Of a stretch of 64,000 nucleotides of DNA, positions 1 to 9,477 are shown piece by piece. Below the pieces are notes generated by a model. It saw nothing but the letters and a program-made list of their open reading frames with translations, was not told the DNA's origin and searched no databases. Position 1 is the stretch's first letter. Each line of letters begins with the position of its first letter. The stretch spans positions 153,224 to 217,223 of the forward strand of contig JAIVFJ010000110.1 in assembly GCA_025765615.1 (NCBI GenBank), given 5' to 3'. This DNA comes from Zopfochytrium polystomum. Taxonomy: Eukaryota > Chytridiomycota > Chytridiomycetes > Chytridiales > Chytridiaceae. A program made the translations under genes and the position numbers.

Positions 1-603
1 ATTGTGCCACTGGTGGTACTATGACTGTGAAAGGGTTAAAAAATGAGGAAATTGGGCCTTTTCTTCTTTGTGCTTCTGCAGACAACTGACAAGTTTTTTT
101 TTTTTTTTTGCAAAGCTGTACTGGAAGGCGTCGTTTCAAGCTCGCTTCCAAAGGGTGTTATTCCTTCCTAATGAAAGGCTCCTCTTTCAAAAAAAGGTGA
201 GAATATTGACCCACCGTCTTGTGTGCTCTCTGTCTACTATTGGTCTCAAAGCTGGCATTTGATTGAATCGCTTTGTTTCCGTCAAAAACAACAATTTTTT
301 TTGCCTTGCTGTTTTACTGGTCGGTCACTGTCAGAAATTTTCTTTGTGCACTCAAGGTGGGTGTGGGCGGCGTTTGGGGGGGAAAACACCAAATTTATTC
401 CCACTCGTTCACACCCACCCAAGGCCGCCGTTGCTTCACCCGCAGCCGCAGCCGCCCTCCCCATCGTCCGCTCGAACTGGAGTTGGACGATAACAGGGAG
501 CGGGCATCTGAAGAGGCAGCAGGAGTAAGCGGCGGCGGCGGACGACGAGAAGCAGCGGGAGGAGGAAGAGGAGGAGGAGGAGGAAAGGCGAAGATCTGGC
601 GAA
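1..603. other. Upstream non-coding region, no gene seen
   Basis: AT-rich sequence with homopolymer T runs (around 95-110) passes into a C- and GA-rich stretch just before the start codon at 604. The short ORFs here are low-complexity and show no domain. It most likely holds the promoter and 5' UTR of the ArfGAP gene. Confidence 0.5.
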
Positions 604-3600
604 ATGACCTCCACCCATGAGCACCACCACCACACCACACCACCCCCGCCACTGCCAACCACAGCCGCAGTGAACAACACTTCTACCCCGCAGCGGCCGG
701 AGCTGCATCCAGCTCAACACTCACCGTTTCTAATGCAATCAGGCTCCTCTCTTTCGTCCTCGGCGTTGGCCGTCTCAGTGCCCTCCTCTTCGTTCATGGC
801 GGGCGGGGCCACCGCATCTTCAACATCTCCCATTCCTGTTTGGCCGTCACAGAGGCCCATCTCGCAAGACCTTTCCCACAACTCTGTCCTTTTGTCGGTT
901 CTGGCCAATGCACGCGAGGGAGAAATTGTTGCAAGTGACGGTCTTCCCGATCAGGCGCACCCCAGCCGTACTTCTCGCGAGCTTCTGAGATCCGTTGGGA
1001 GGGGTCGCTCGTCATCCGCCGATTCCGCAGCCGCTGTCGTTGGCCCCACTCCTCCGCCGCCAGAAGATTCGGTCATTCCAAGCTCCAAGCGCTCTCAGTC
1101 CCTGAACTTGCCGAGGCGCCCTTCGAACCAAACGCCGCCGGGATCCATAATCTTATTTAGCCAGTCCCATCCAAAGGATCCTCTTGCGGTGTCAGTGGAA
1201 AGCGAGAACCTTGTGCTCCGTTCACAAAAGCGCTTGTCGCACCCCCTGGCAAACGCTGATGGCGTGTTCTTCTCAGAACCTCTCGTCCTGGTTACACTCA
1301 AGCTGAGAAAGCGTAAGCAATCTGGCAGCTCGAGCACGTCGAAAATAGGCAACGCGCTCTCTGGCGTCTTCCGCCGCTCAGCATCGGCTGGCTCAACTCT
1401 ACATCCGTCATCACCGAAGTCGACTGGCTCGCCTCGTCTCATGGATGCTGTGGAAGACAAGTTGTCAAGTGTTTTCAAAAGGCGCTTAAGTAGATCAGGA
1501 AGCAGCACAAAGTCAAACCACAGCCTCAGCAAACCTCGTTCTACGCCGGACCTCTCCCTCCAAGCTTTCGAAGCAAGTGACGCCCCGCCTTCTCCCCTTC
1601 CAGACTCTTTGCACATCCCAGACGCACCAGCAGATGTCTTCGTTTCTCCGTCATCCCCTTTGTTTGTGGAACCGGTGCCGCGAACATCTATTGGGAGTGT
1701 CGACTCCGAAGCTTTTTGGTCAGGCGACAGCTCTGCTGCGAGCACTACTACCGTCGGCCAACTGCGATTGGTGCCGCCGGTCCCCGCACTTCCCAACATA
1801 CCGGGGTCGGCGCCGTCACCGTCCGCACCGTCGGCTCCATCCGCACCGTCGTCCATTGGTTCTGGCCCAGTCATTGCCCTCTCTTCGTCCCCTTCTCCTT
1901 CCATCAATGCTCCGAAACCGCGCAAGATTGGAACAGGTTTTGACGAGAACGAAGACCAGCTCTCCAGTCACTCGTCCCACAAGAAAGTAGTTTTTAAGAT
2001 TATTACCCCTTCCCGCGAAGTCGTGATGCATGCAAGCTCCCCTGCTGACTTCAAAGAGTTCAGAACATTCGTGGAGATCAATCGAGCGCAGATTCTGGCT
2101 GGAGGGTTGGACAATGATGATGGAAACAGTATTGGGGACGAAGGCGAGTTCAACGTGGCGCCAAATGAAGGAAAGCGCCTTCTCAAGCTGCTCAAAGAAT
2201 TGTCGGAGTCTAATCGATATTGCGCCTCTTGTGGAGCAAGAGGGCCAGACTGGGTGGCTTATGAGCGTTCGTATAGCATTCCAATTTTGGTTTGCGAAGG
2301 TATTGCGATTGGTTTAGTTTCTTTCAGAGGAGTTAATGTTGGCCTAATTTCCACTTTAATATACAGACTGCAGTGGCCTTTATAGAGGCGAATCAAACTA
2401 TTTTGTCCGATCGTTCATGTTTGATGTTTCTCTGTTCCAAGACACTGACTCGGACGTCTACAAAGTTATTCAAAGCACGGTGAACGCAAGCAGCGTTGAT
2501 CAGATCCGCCAATTGATCGACGAGGGAAAAATTCCGAGGCCGCCGCAGCTATTTGATTTCTCGGCAGTTCCAAAACTAAATCCTACGCGCTCTCTGTTGA
2601 CGGTACCCCAAGTCGCCGACAGCGGAGTGCTGGTCCCTGAGTCAGGGCTTGCGTCTCCGTCAGGGCCCAGCGGAGCCAAGAAAAAGCAGAAAGGGCACGG
2701 GAGATCCAGCTCAGTTTCCTCAATCGGCGGCGCATTCCCACTTCAGACTACCTCAGCCGCAGTTGTGCATCAGACTGCCTCGTTGGGCAGCTCAGCAGTC
2801 GTGGGGACGAGCCCCACCTCTGCGTCTGGAGCTACAGCAGCTGCCTCTCCATCGTCTGGCAGTAAGAGCGCGGCTCGCTTCAGTCGTGGTTTTGGTTTAT
2901 TTCGAGACGGCGCTAATAACTCAGCGGCTTCGCTCACGGGTTCAGTTCCTTCAGCGGCCTCTACTCATGGGTCGCCCATCGTTGTACCGACCTCATCAGC
3001 TTCTTCTCACCTGACTCAACAGCAACTTCGCCGAATTTCGACCCCTCCCGCGTCTTCTTCATCCCAACCTCTCTCCCCTACGTTAATGCCACCATCCGCT
3101 TCGTCGGCTGCCGCAGCTCCCGCATATAGCGCTTCGGTCCCATCACTTTCTGAGCCTCGAGTAGATCCATCCGAAATGGTATCACACTTTCGTGGCACAA
3201 TGCCAACTGCTTCGCGTGCACTGCCCCTTTCTGAAGGCGAGTTCAGTGATAGTGCGGCCGCCGCCACTGCCAGGAGCGGTGGCGGTGCTCCTCTTGTTCC
3301 GCGAAAGTCAACTTCAATGCCTGTCTCTATTTCCGGAGCTGCAGGACCACGCAGTGCTCAGACCGGAGCAAGTGTCGCCCTTGACACCCTCCGCGAGGCT
3401 TCATTCGAGCAGCCTGACGGCGCCGGCCAGCATCTTCACTTTCCACTGCAACAGCACCACCATCACCACGCAACAGTTGCGGCAGCGGTCACCTCCAACG
3501 ATGTGGCGGACCTTCACGTCTTGCGTGCGGGAACGCCCGCTTCCATGGTGTCTAGCTCCTCTACTGCTTCTGGCCTGACAGCTGGAGAATCACGCAACAA

Positions 3601-3754
3601 GGGCAGTAGTGGCGGAGGGTTTTTATCGAAACAGGCGGCCATGGCCTCTGTCGAGGCGGGAACAAAGTCGATGAAGCGTTTCCTAACGCGAATGACTGAA
3701 AGCCGTCTGGGCAGCCGCGATAGCTCTGAGGGCAAGGGCCGTCGGAAAGAGTAG
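604..3754 (+). CDS. PH/ArfGAP-domain protein (Arf GTPase-activating protein, centaurin type), two exons
   Basis: Exons 604-2299 and 2367-3754 join in frame (phase 1) over a 67-bp GT-AG intron to give 1027 residues. A stretch near residues 463-490 (FKIITPSREVVMHASS...) resembles the last strands and helix of a PH domain. Near residue 539 a zinc finger begins (CASC), and splicing completes it with VCEDCSGLYRG and VRSFMFD, the order and residues typical of ArfGAP domains (CxxC...CxxCSG.hR...VRS..D). The family stimulates GTP hydrolysis by Arf GTPases in membrane traffic. The spacing between the two CxxC pairs is 20 residues instead of the usual 16, and the canonical HR is YR, so activity is uncertain. 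The remaining protein is Ser/Pro/Ala-rich and probably disordered. Without splicing the ORF stops at 2385 inside the finger, which strongly supports the intron. Confidence 0.8.
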
Positions 3755-4880
3755 AATCCAAAACGCTAGGCCGAGGACGGACCTTCTTTCTTTCGCGATT
3801 TCCGTGCGTGGGTCTTGGTGGTCTGCTCTTTGCCTAACCTATGCGGTAGCCCTGCGGTTTCGTACTTTGAGGGTACGAGACCCTTGATCATTTCCACTCT
3901 CAAACGGAATGAAATCTTGCATTCAGTAGACATTTCTTCGTTTGTCTTTCTGACCGGCCGTTTTTTAACGCCCTCCCGTCTCACTGGGATCGTTTTTTTA
4001 TGTGACTTTCTCTGCAATGAATGCCTCTTTTGCCCTACGGCACAGCACAAACCCCGATTCTCTCGTCGTCTTGTCCTTTCTTCGTTCCTTTTTTCGGCTT
4101 GTTATTCATCTGTCTTCCTTGTATTGAGACAGAGCTGTGCGCTCGGGGCGGTCGTTTTCTTTTTTTTTTTTCTTCTTTGTTTTTTTTTGCTCCGCCCGTA
4201 TTACCATCTGGAAACGGTTGAGGAACCCCTCCCGCCCCCATTCCCCACCAATGCTCCTATTTCTATACAGCCTCCTTTCTTTTTTCTCTACGACAAAGCT
4301 GCAACTCAAAATTCCTGCTTAAAGATTTTGGGACTATCGCAAACACAGGATTCTTATGGGTGAAGGTTGCTCCTGCCCTTTCATTCTTTGACCACGCGAC
4401 GGTATTCCTCAGGAATAGACCACTGTACTTCCAAAACCTACGCATTTCACACGATTTTCCCTAAGTGGAATCCTTGCTCGCTGTGCAAACGAGTGAAGCT
4501 GGGCCCTATCCTGCTCCGCAACGTCGCAAAGCAATGGTGCCGCAGAAATCACCCCAATCCGCATCAACTTAGATTGCCCATGCGCCTACCGCACGAGGAC
4601 ATCTTCATAAGCCACAATGAGGTTGCCTCATCGTGGGGAGGATTCCAAATCTGCTGCGCTACGAGCGTCGTTACCTGTATGGAGAATTCATCGTTCTAAC
4701 TTTTACTCCCGGGTCTGTCTCTGGTCATATAGAAGCCCTTGCCCCCGAATCACCGTGGAGCGAGGATGGCATTGTCTACGACTACGATATCGATGACGAT
4801 GCGTCGAACTATTGTTGTCTGTTCCTGCAGAGAGACAGTTCTGTCTCCTTAACGGACTGTCCTGCTCTCATAGTCTGTCC
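3755..4880. other. Intergenic region, no recognised gene
   Basis: The first few hundred bases are T/C-rich and probably the ArfGAP 3' UTR. An open frame on + at 4633-4902 (starts MGRIPNLLRYERRYLYGE, acidic in the second half) has mixed composition unlike the flanking simple sequence. It overlaps another open frame, and I cannot assign it to a family. It may be a remnant or chance. Confidence 0.4.
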
Positions 4881-4881
4881 A

Positions 4882-4951
4882 GACATTATAGTGCACTGGT
4901 GAGCACACGCATGGTGTGTGTAAGTGCCAGGGTTTGAATCCCTGTCGGTGG
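4882..4951 (+). repeat. tRNA-like (SINE-head-like) sequence
   Basis: A perfect D-arm-like hairpin (GTGC/GCAC, 4891-4906, loop ACTGGTGA) matches an RNA polymerase III A box. A perfect 5-bp T-arm-like hairpin (CAGGG/CCCTG, 4928-4944, loop TTTGAAT) matches a B box. The anticodon stem and the acceptor stem do not pair, so this is not a working tRNA. It resembles the head of a tRNA-derived SINE or a tRNA relic. It lies at the 3' end of the broken Myb-like ORF on the other strand. Confidence 0.4.
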
Positions 4952-5773
4952 AGAGTTTCCGCCACCAGGGAAATTCGATTTGCACTGTGATGCCATCAAG
5001 ACTTCATGTTGTGCCTCCCTTTCTGCCTTCTCCATCTCAAACCTTTTCCTCTCAAGCTCTTCTCTATGGGCTCTACCTGCTTGATTCAGTGCAAGGTGTT
5101 CTTGCTCAAGCTTAAGCTTTTTTTCCTCCAAATCCAACTCACATTCCCACAAAGATTTCTCCTCTTTCTCCTTTTTGTGCTGCATGTCTACAAACTCTTC
5201 CATTAGCGAGAGACGCATTTGCTTGCCCAATTGTTGAGTGGACGAGCTTGCTCCTCCTCAGCATCAGATTCCACAGCTGAATCAGTGGCTGAGGCTGATT
5301 TGCGTTTTCGTTTTACCATTCACTGAAGAGATGCTGCCAGCACCTTTCTCGTCTTGTTTCTTACTGGCTGCCTTTTTGCATTTGCTCACCTTTTCTTTCT
5401 CCTCGTTGGTTTTGTTTATCTGGGATTGCATTGAAGAGCATTTAGCAGTGGATCCCACATGGTATTTTGCAGTACTCACCAACTCTGATAAATCCTGCAA
5501 CAGCTTCTCACATTTGTCATATTCCTCCTCAGTTCCAGATGCTCTCATGGATGTGATTGTGTCCTTTTCAAAAGCCTCCATGAGCTTCTCAAATGATGCT
5601 GACAAGCCAGCCTGTCTGGTTGTTTTTCGACCCTCCTGCTTATCAAGGTTTGCAGACAGAGACTTTGCAACAGCAGCCCACACTCTCATAATTTTACCAT
5701 GCTTTGCATTGTACAGCGAATGGTTGATGATCTCTTTGAGCAGAGCAACATCTTCTGAGGTGTTATGAATCAC
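4886..5773 (-). pseudogene. Broken Myb/SANT-like protein gene
   Basis: Two open stretches on the minus strand (5773-5282 and 5230-4886) belong to one protein. The first has a helical Myb/SANT-like start (SEDVALLKEIINHSLYN..W.AVAKSL). The second is a long charged coiled coil (LEEKKLKLEQEHLAL...ELERKRFEMEKAE) typical of Myb/SANT-like proteins found with DNA transposons. The 5230-5290 join reads sensibly only in another frame (KRKRKSASATDSAVESDAEEE), so at least two indels have occurred. The Gypsy element at 5761-8353 cuts the 5' end. The frame stays open across the target site into 8354-8518, so coding sequence may continue there. The first four residues at 5773 come from the LTR and are not native. 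Confidence 0.55.
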
Positions 5774-6113
5774 CCTCTGGAAACCTCTGGAACCTTCTAG
5801 AACATTCCTTCATGGAACCTTCTGGAACCTTCTGGAACCTTCTAGAACATTTCTTCATGGAACCTTGTGGAACCTTCTGGAACCTTCTTTGCTTTCCTGA
5901 CTTGTCTTGTTGTCATTGGTATCATTGGTATCATTGTATTACTAATTGCTCTTTCTGGAACTTTCTTGGAGTCTTGACAAGGAACACTCTCAAAAGGTAT
6001 AAAAGGGGGATGGGGGACCTGTCCCATCCCTCAAGTGAATTATTGTTTCCAATACAATCATCACTCCTCTCAGTTCCTTGTCTGCCTTGTCCTGTCCTGC
6101 CCTGTTCCTGACA
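5761..6113 (+). repeat. 5' LTR of the Gypsy element
   Basis: 353 bp, TG...CA ends. It contains a dense GAA/TTC array (5780-5887), a TATA box (TATAAAAG at 5998-6005) and a downstream probable R/U5 region. Confidence 0.92.
5780..5887 (+). promoter_or_regulatory. Heat-shock-element-like pentamer array in the LTR
   Basis: GAA and TTC triplets alternate at exact 5-bp spacing. Of the 22 five-base slots from 5780 to 5887, about 18 hold GAA or TTC; the exceptions are at 5785, 5810, 5855 and 5865, with a one-base-off TTT at 5850. This is the binding pattern of heat shock factor (inverted nGAAn repeats). The array lies about 110 bp upstream of the TATA box. The same array is in every LTR copy in the window. 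Function as an HSE is inferred from the pattern. Confidence 0.65.
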
Positions 6114-6128
6114 TCATAATTCACTTAG

Positions 6129-8000
6129 ACAGCAACCACAAGTGCACCACTCCTTAAGCATGTGGATCCCTTGCTTCCCTTCACCTTGGAAACTGATGCC
6201 TCAGACTATGCCCTTGGCGCTGTTCTGTCCCAGCCAAGCTCTCAGGACCCCTCTGCTCCTCTGCACCCAGTGGCATATTACTCCAGGAAGCTGAACAGTG
6301 CTGAGTGTAACTACACAGTCCATGACAAGGAGTTGCTTGCAATTGTGGAAGCATTCAAATTCTGGAGACACTACTTGGCTGGTTCTAAAGGCATCTCTGT
6401 CTATTCTGATCACAAGAACCTCACCTTCTTCAGGGCAAGGAGGTTGCTCAAGCAGAGGCATGCCAGGTGGGCTGAACTGCTCTCTGAGTATGACTTTAAG
6501 CTGTGCTATTCTCCTGGCCACCTTAACACTGTGGCTGATGCCCTGTCAAGAAGAACAGACCTTGCACCTGAAGGGGGAGATGGTTTCACCCCACCATCCA
6601 AGACACACCTTTCATTGCTTCCTGACAGTGTGTGGGCCCATGCTATTTCCAAGGACCCCAAGCCTCACAAGATTCAAATCAGCCAAGAAGAGGAAAAACT
6701 TGAGATACTCAAGACAAGGCATGATGCAGCAACAGCTGGGCACCCAGGAGAGCACAAGACATATGAGCTTGTTTCCAGAGACTTCTACTGGCCAGGCATG
6801 AGGAAGTACATCAAGAACTATGTCAGCAGCTGTGAAACCTGTCAAAGAAACAAATCCAGCAGACACAAGCCCTATGGACTTCTGGAGCCCCTCCCAATTG
6901 CCATCAGCCCTTGGTCATCAATATCCATGGACTTCATTGTGAAACTGCCCCCATCCCATGGATTTGACTCTATCCTTGTTGTCATCTGCAGAAGGACAAA
7001 GTTGGCCCATTTCATCCCCTGCACTGAGAATATAGATGCACAAGGAACAGCAGACCTGTTTTTGCAGCACATATTCAGGCTCCATGGGCTGCCTCAGTCA
7101 ATCGTCAGTGACAGAGGACCACAGTTCAGATCTCAATTTTGGAAAGCACTCACAGCAGCCCTTGGAATCAAGTCTCAACTGTCAACTGCTTATCACCCTC
7201 AGACTGATGGACAAACAGAAAGAACAAACCAGACTCTGGAGCAGTATTTGAGGTGCTATGTCAGCTATCAACAGGATGATTGGCCCACCCTCCTTCCACT
7301 GGCAGAATTTGCTCTCAACAATTCTCTCCACTCAAGCACCCAGCTATCTCCTTTCTTTGCAACCTATGGCTTCAATCCAAGAGGAGATCTTCTGGGACAA
7401 GAGACCCTATCCAATGTCCAAGCTCCTGCTGCGGCTTCACACTTACATAAGCTCAAGATCATCAACTCCTTCCTGGACTCCACCCTGAAGCAAGTCCAAG
7501 AAGATGCCTCAAGATTTGCCAACACTCACAGAATGGACCATGACCTTGCTGTGGGTCAGCAAGTTTGGCTTCTGAGGAAGAACTTGCAGACCAAAAGACC
7601 AAGTCCCAAGCTAGACAACCTCAAGTTGGGTCCTTTCAAGATCTTGGAGCAAATCAATCCAGTCACCTTCAAGCTGGATCTCCCTGCATCCATGAAGATC
7701 CACCCAGTTTTCCATGTCAGCCTTTTAGAGAAGTTTGTGGCCAATTCCATTCCAGGCAGAGTTGTTCCTCCTCCTCCTCCAGTTGAGGTAGAAGGTGAAG
7801 AGGAATTTGAGGTTGAACAAATCTTGGATGCCAAGTGGTTTGGAAGAACACTCAAGTTCCTTGTTAAGTGGAGAGGTTACTCAGATGCTGACAACACCTG
7901 GGAGCCTGAGTCAAACCTCACTCACTGCCAAGACCTTCTGCTCGAGTTTAAGACCAGGTACCCCACCAAGTTGCAGAAGAGGCCTAAAAGGGGGAGATGA
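6129..8000 (+). CDS. Truncated Gypsy Pol: RNase H - integrase - chromodomain
   Basis: The frame is open from 6129 (in-frame TAG at 6126) to the stop at 7998-8000. No ATG precedes the conserved sequence; a GTG lies at 6162. It begins at the RT/RNase H junction (TSAPLLKHVDP). RNase H has TDASDYALG, HDKELLAI and the ADALSR end (6165-6560). Integrase follows with an HHCC zinc finger (about 6720-6850: H..H...CETC) and a DDE core with Asp in SMDFI, Asp in VSDRG and Glu in QTERTNQ. A GPF-type module and a chromodomain come last (about 7800-7960: ILDAKWFGRTLKFLVKWRGY, NTWEP). Chromodomains steer integration to marked chromatin in chromoviruses. There is no internal stop. Without a start codon or RT, autonomous expression is doubtful. 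Confidence 0.9.
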   Translation, partial: TATTSAPLLKHVDPLLPFTLETDASDYALGAVLSQPSSQDPSAPLHPVAYYSRKLNSAECNYTVHDKELLAIVEAFKFWRHYLAGSKGISVYSDHKNLTFFRARRLLKQRHARWAELLSEYDFKLCYSPGHLNTVADALSRRTDLAPEGGDGFTPPSKTHLSLLPDSVWAHAISKDPKPHKIQISQEEEKLEILKTRHDAATAGHPGEHKTYELVSRDFYWPGMRKYIKNYVSSCETCQRNKSSRHKPYGLLEPLPIAISPWSSISMDFIVKLPPSHGFDSILVVICRRTKLAHFIPCTENIDAQGTADLFLQHIFRLHGLPQSIVSDRGPQFRSQFWKALTAALGIKSQLSTAYHPQTDGQTERTNQTLEQYLRCYVSYQQDDWPTLLPLAEFALNNSLHSSTQLSPFFATYGFNPRGDLLGQETLSNVQAPAAASHLHKLKIINSFLDSTLKQVQEDASRFANTHRMDHDLAVGQQVWLLRKNLQTKRPSPKLDNLKLGPFKILEQINPVTFKLDLPASMKIHPVFHVSLLEKFVANSIPGRVVPPPPPVEVEGEEEFEVEQILDAKWFGRTLKFLVKWRGYSDADNTWEPESNLTHCQDLLLEFKTRYPTKLQKRPKRGR

Positions 8001-8353
8001 TGTTATGAATCACCCTCTGGAAACCTCTGGAACCTTCTAGAACATTCCTTCATGGAACCTTCTGGAACCTTCTGGAACCTTCTAGAACATTTCTTCATGG
8101 AACCTTGTGGAACCTTCTGGAACCTTCTTTGCTTTCCTGACTTGTCTTGTTGTCATTGGTATCATTGGTATCATTGTATTACTAATTGCTCTTTCTGGAA
8201 CTTTCTTGGAGTCTTGACAAGGAACACTCTCAAAAGGTATAAAAGGGGGATGGGGGACCTGTCCCATCCCTCAAGTGAATTATTGTTTCCAATACAATCA
8301 TCACTCCTCTCAGTTCCTTGTCTGCCTTGTCCTGTCCTGCCCTGTTCCTGACA
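8001..8353 (+). repeat. 3' LTR of the Gypsy element
   Basis: 353 bp and the same as the 5' LTR base for base where compared, including the GAA/TTC array and TATA box. It is followed by the TGAGG target duplication. Confidence 0.92.
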
Positions 8354-9477
8354 TGAGGGACAGAAACGAAATGCAACCAGTTTCGTTCCTGCAGCCTGAA
8401 ATGGGACACTGGACCTGTAAGTCAATGACTGCGGAGGAGGATGCCGTGGGCAATCATGGCATGCGTGGGACAGCGGGGCAGCGCCGGCAGTGGAGGGAGT
8501 GCATTGTTGGCAGGCCATCTGTGCAGGCTGGTGAGATGTTGGTCGGGATCAAGGCATTGACGGAGGACTGGGCTGCTCAGGCCTGGATTGCCTTTGGCTC
8601 AATGCTGCCTGCTGCTGTGCGATCCAGTTTCCGATTCCTGCGGGAGCAACAGATGATCGATCATTCCAGGAAGGGATGGGGATGGCAAGGGAGGGGCCGG
8701 GAGTGACAAAAGAGTACTCACTGGCTGGGATTGGGGTTTATGCCTTCAGCTTTGCTTATCGGGAAGTGGACCAACGGCGAGGTGGTGGTCACAGTGTTTT
8801 TCAGTGACAAGTTCCACGGTGAAAAGGTGGTTCAGCATGGTGCACTGTCACTTTGCAAAAAAATTTGTTAAATGTACAGTGGCAGAAACTCTCTAGTGTT
8901 ATGCTTTTATCCAGCGTGGAGCCAGGTGCGCGTGCCTTTTTGCAAGTCCACAAAGGCGCCTTAGCATCCTTACTGTAACAGCAAGTCGCACGTACATTCT
9001 AGTTTGTAATTGAACTCTTCCTATGAAGCCTGGGCTGCGCAGTGGGCTCCTCGAGGCACCAGCGGGGTCCACCAACAGTGCAGCGGCACCAGCGCTTCAA
9101 AGTGACGGAGCAACCCAACAGAAGCCGATAATGCTTCACATACAATGCCTGACATTGGCAGGGCCGTCTTCTCTTGTTTTTTGTCTTGACAAGCCTTCTT
9201 AACTAATTGTGCGGGCTAAAGAAGGAGAACGCAGAGCAAACAGCGGGATTCCTGCAACCGTGCTGCAGAAGAGGATTTTTACTGAAAACGAATGGAGGTT
9301 GACTGCAAATGAGCCTTTTGCCCACAACAGAGAAAAAAGAAAAAAAAAGTGTCATTGAGAGGTCAGAATACAGAATAGAAGGTCAGGAGTTCCAACAAGG
9401 AGGACAGATGCCCCCTCCCAAAAACTTCGCAAGTTGCAAGCATTTCTGGTGCTTGCTCCTCAGGGATTTCTTGGAAC
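8354..9477. other. Flank of the Gypsy insertion, no clear gene
   Basis: 8354-8518 on the minus strand keeps the reading frame of the interrupted Myb-like gene open and may be its 5' part. The + strand is also open to 8706 without recognisable domains. 8700-9470 is mixed sequence with many stops and probably contains the 3' UTR of the RGS gene, which ends at 9478. Confidence 0.4.

Larger units (their letters stand above)
5761..8353 (+). mobile_element. Internally deleted Gypsy (chromovirus-type) LTR retrotransposon
   Basis: The ends are two LTRs of 353 bp (5761-6113 and 8001-8353) that read the same base for base, starting TGTTATGAAT and ending CTGACA. The element is flanked by the direct repeat TGAGG (5756-5760 and 8354-8358), a perfect 5-bp target duplication. 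The internal part (6114-8000) has no gag, protease or reverse transcriptase; coding begins at the RT/RNase H border. A purine tract (about 7986-7999) abuts the 3' LTR. Identical LTRs and an open ORF point to a recent insertion. Because RT is missing, it must have been copied by enzymes from another element. Confidence 0.92.

Noticed and set aside
1095..1925. 276-codon minus-strand ORF opposite the ArfGAP exon
   Set aside because: No domain, and lies entirely within a supported coding exon.
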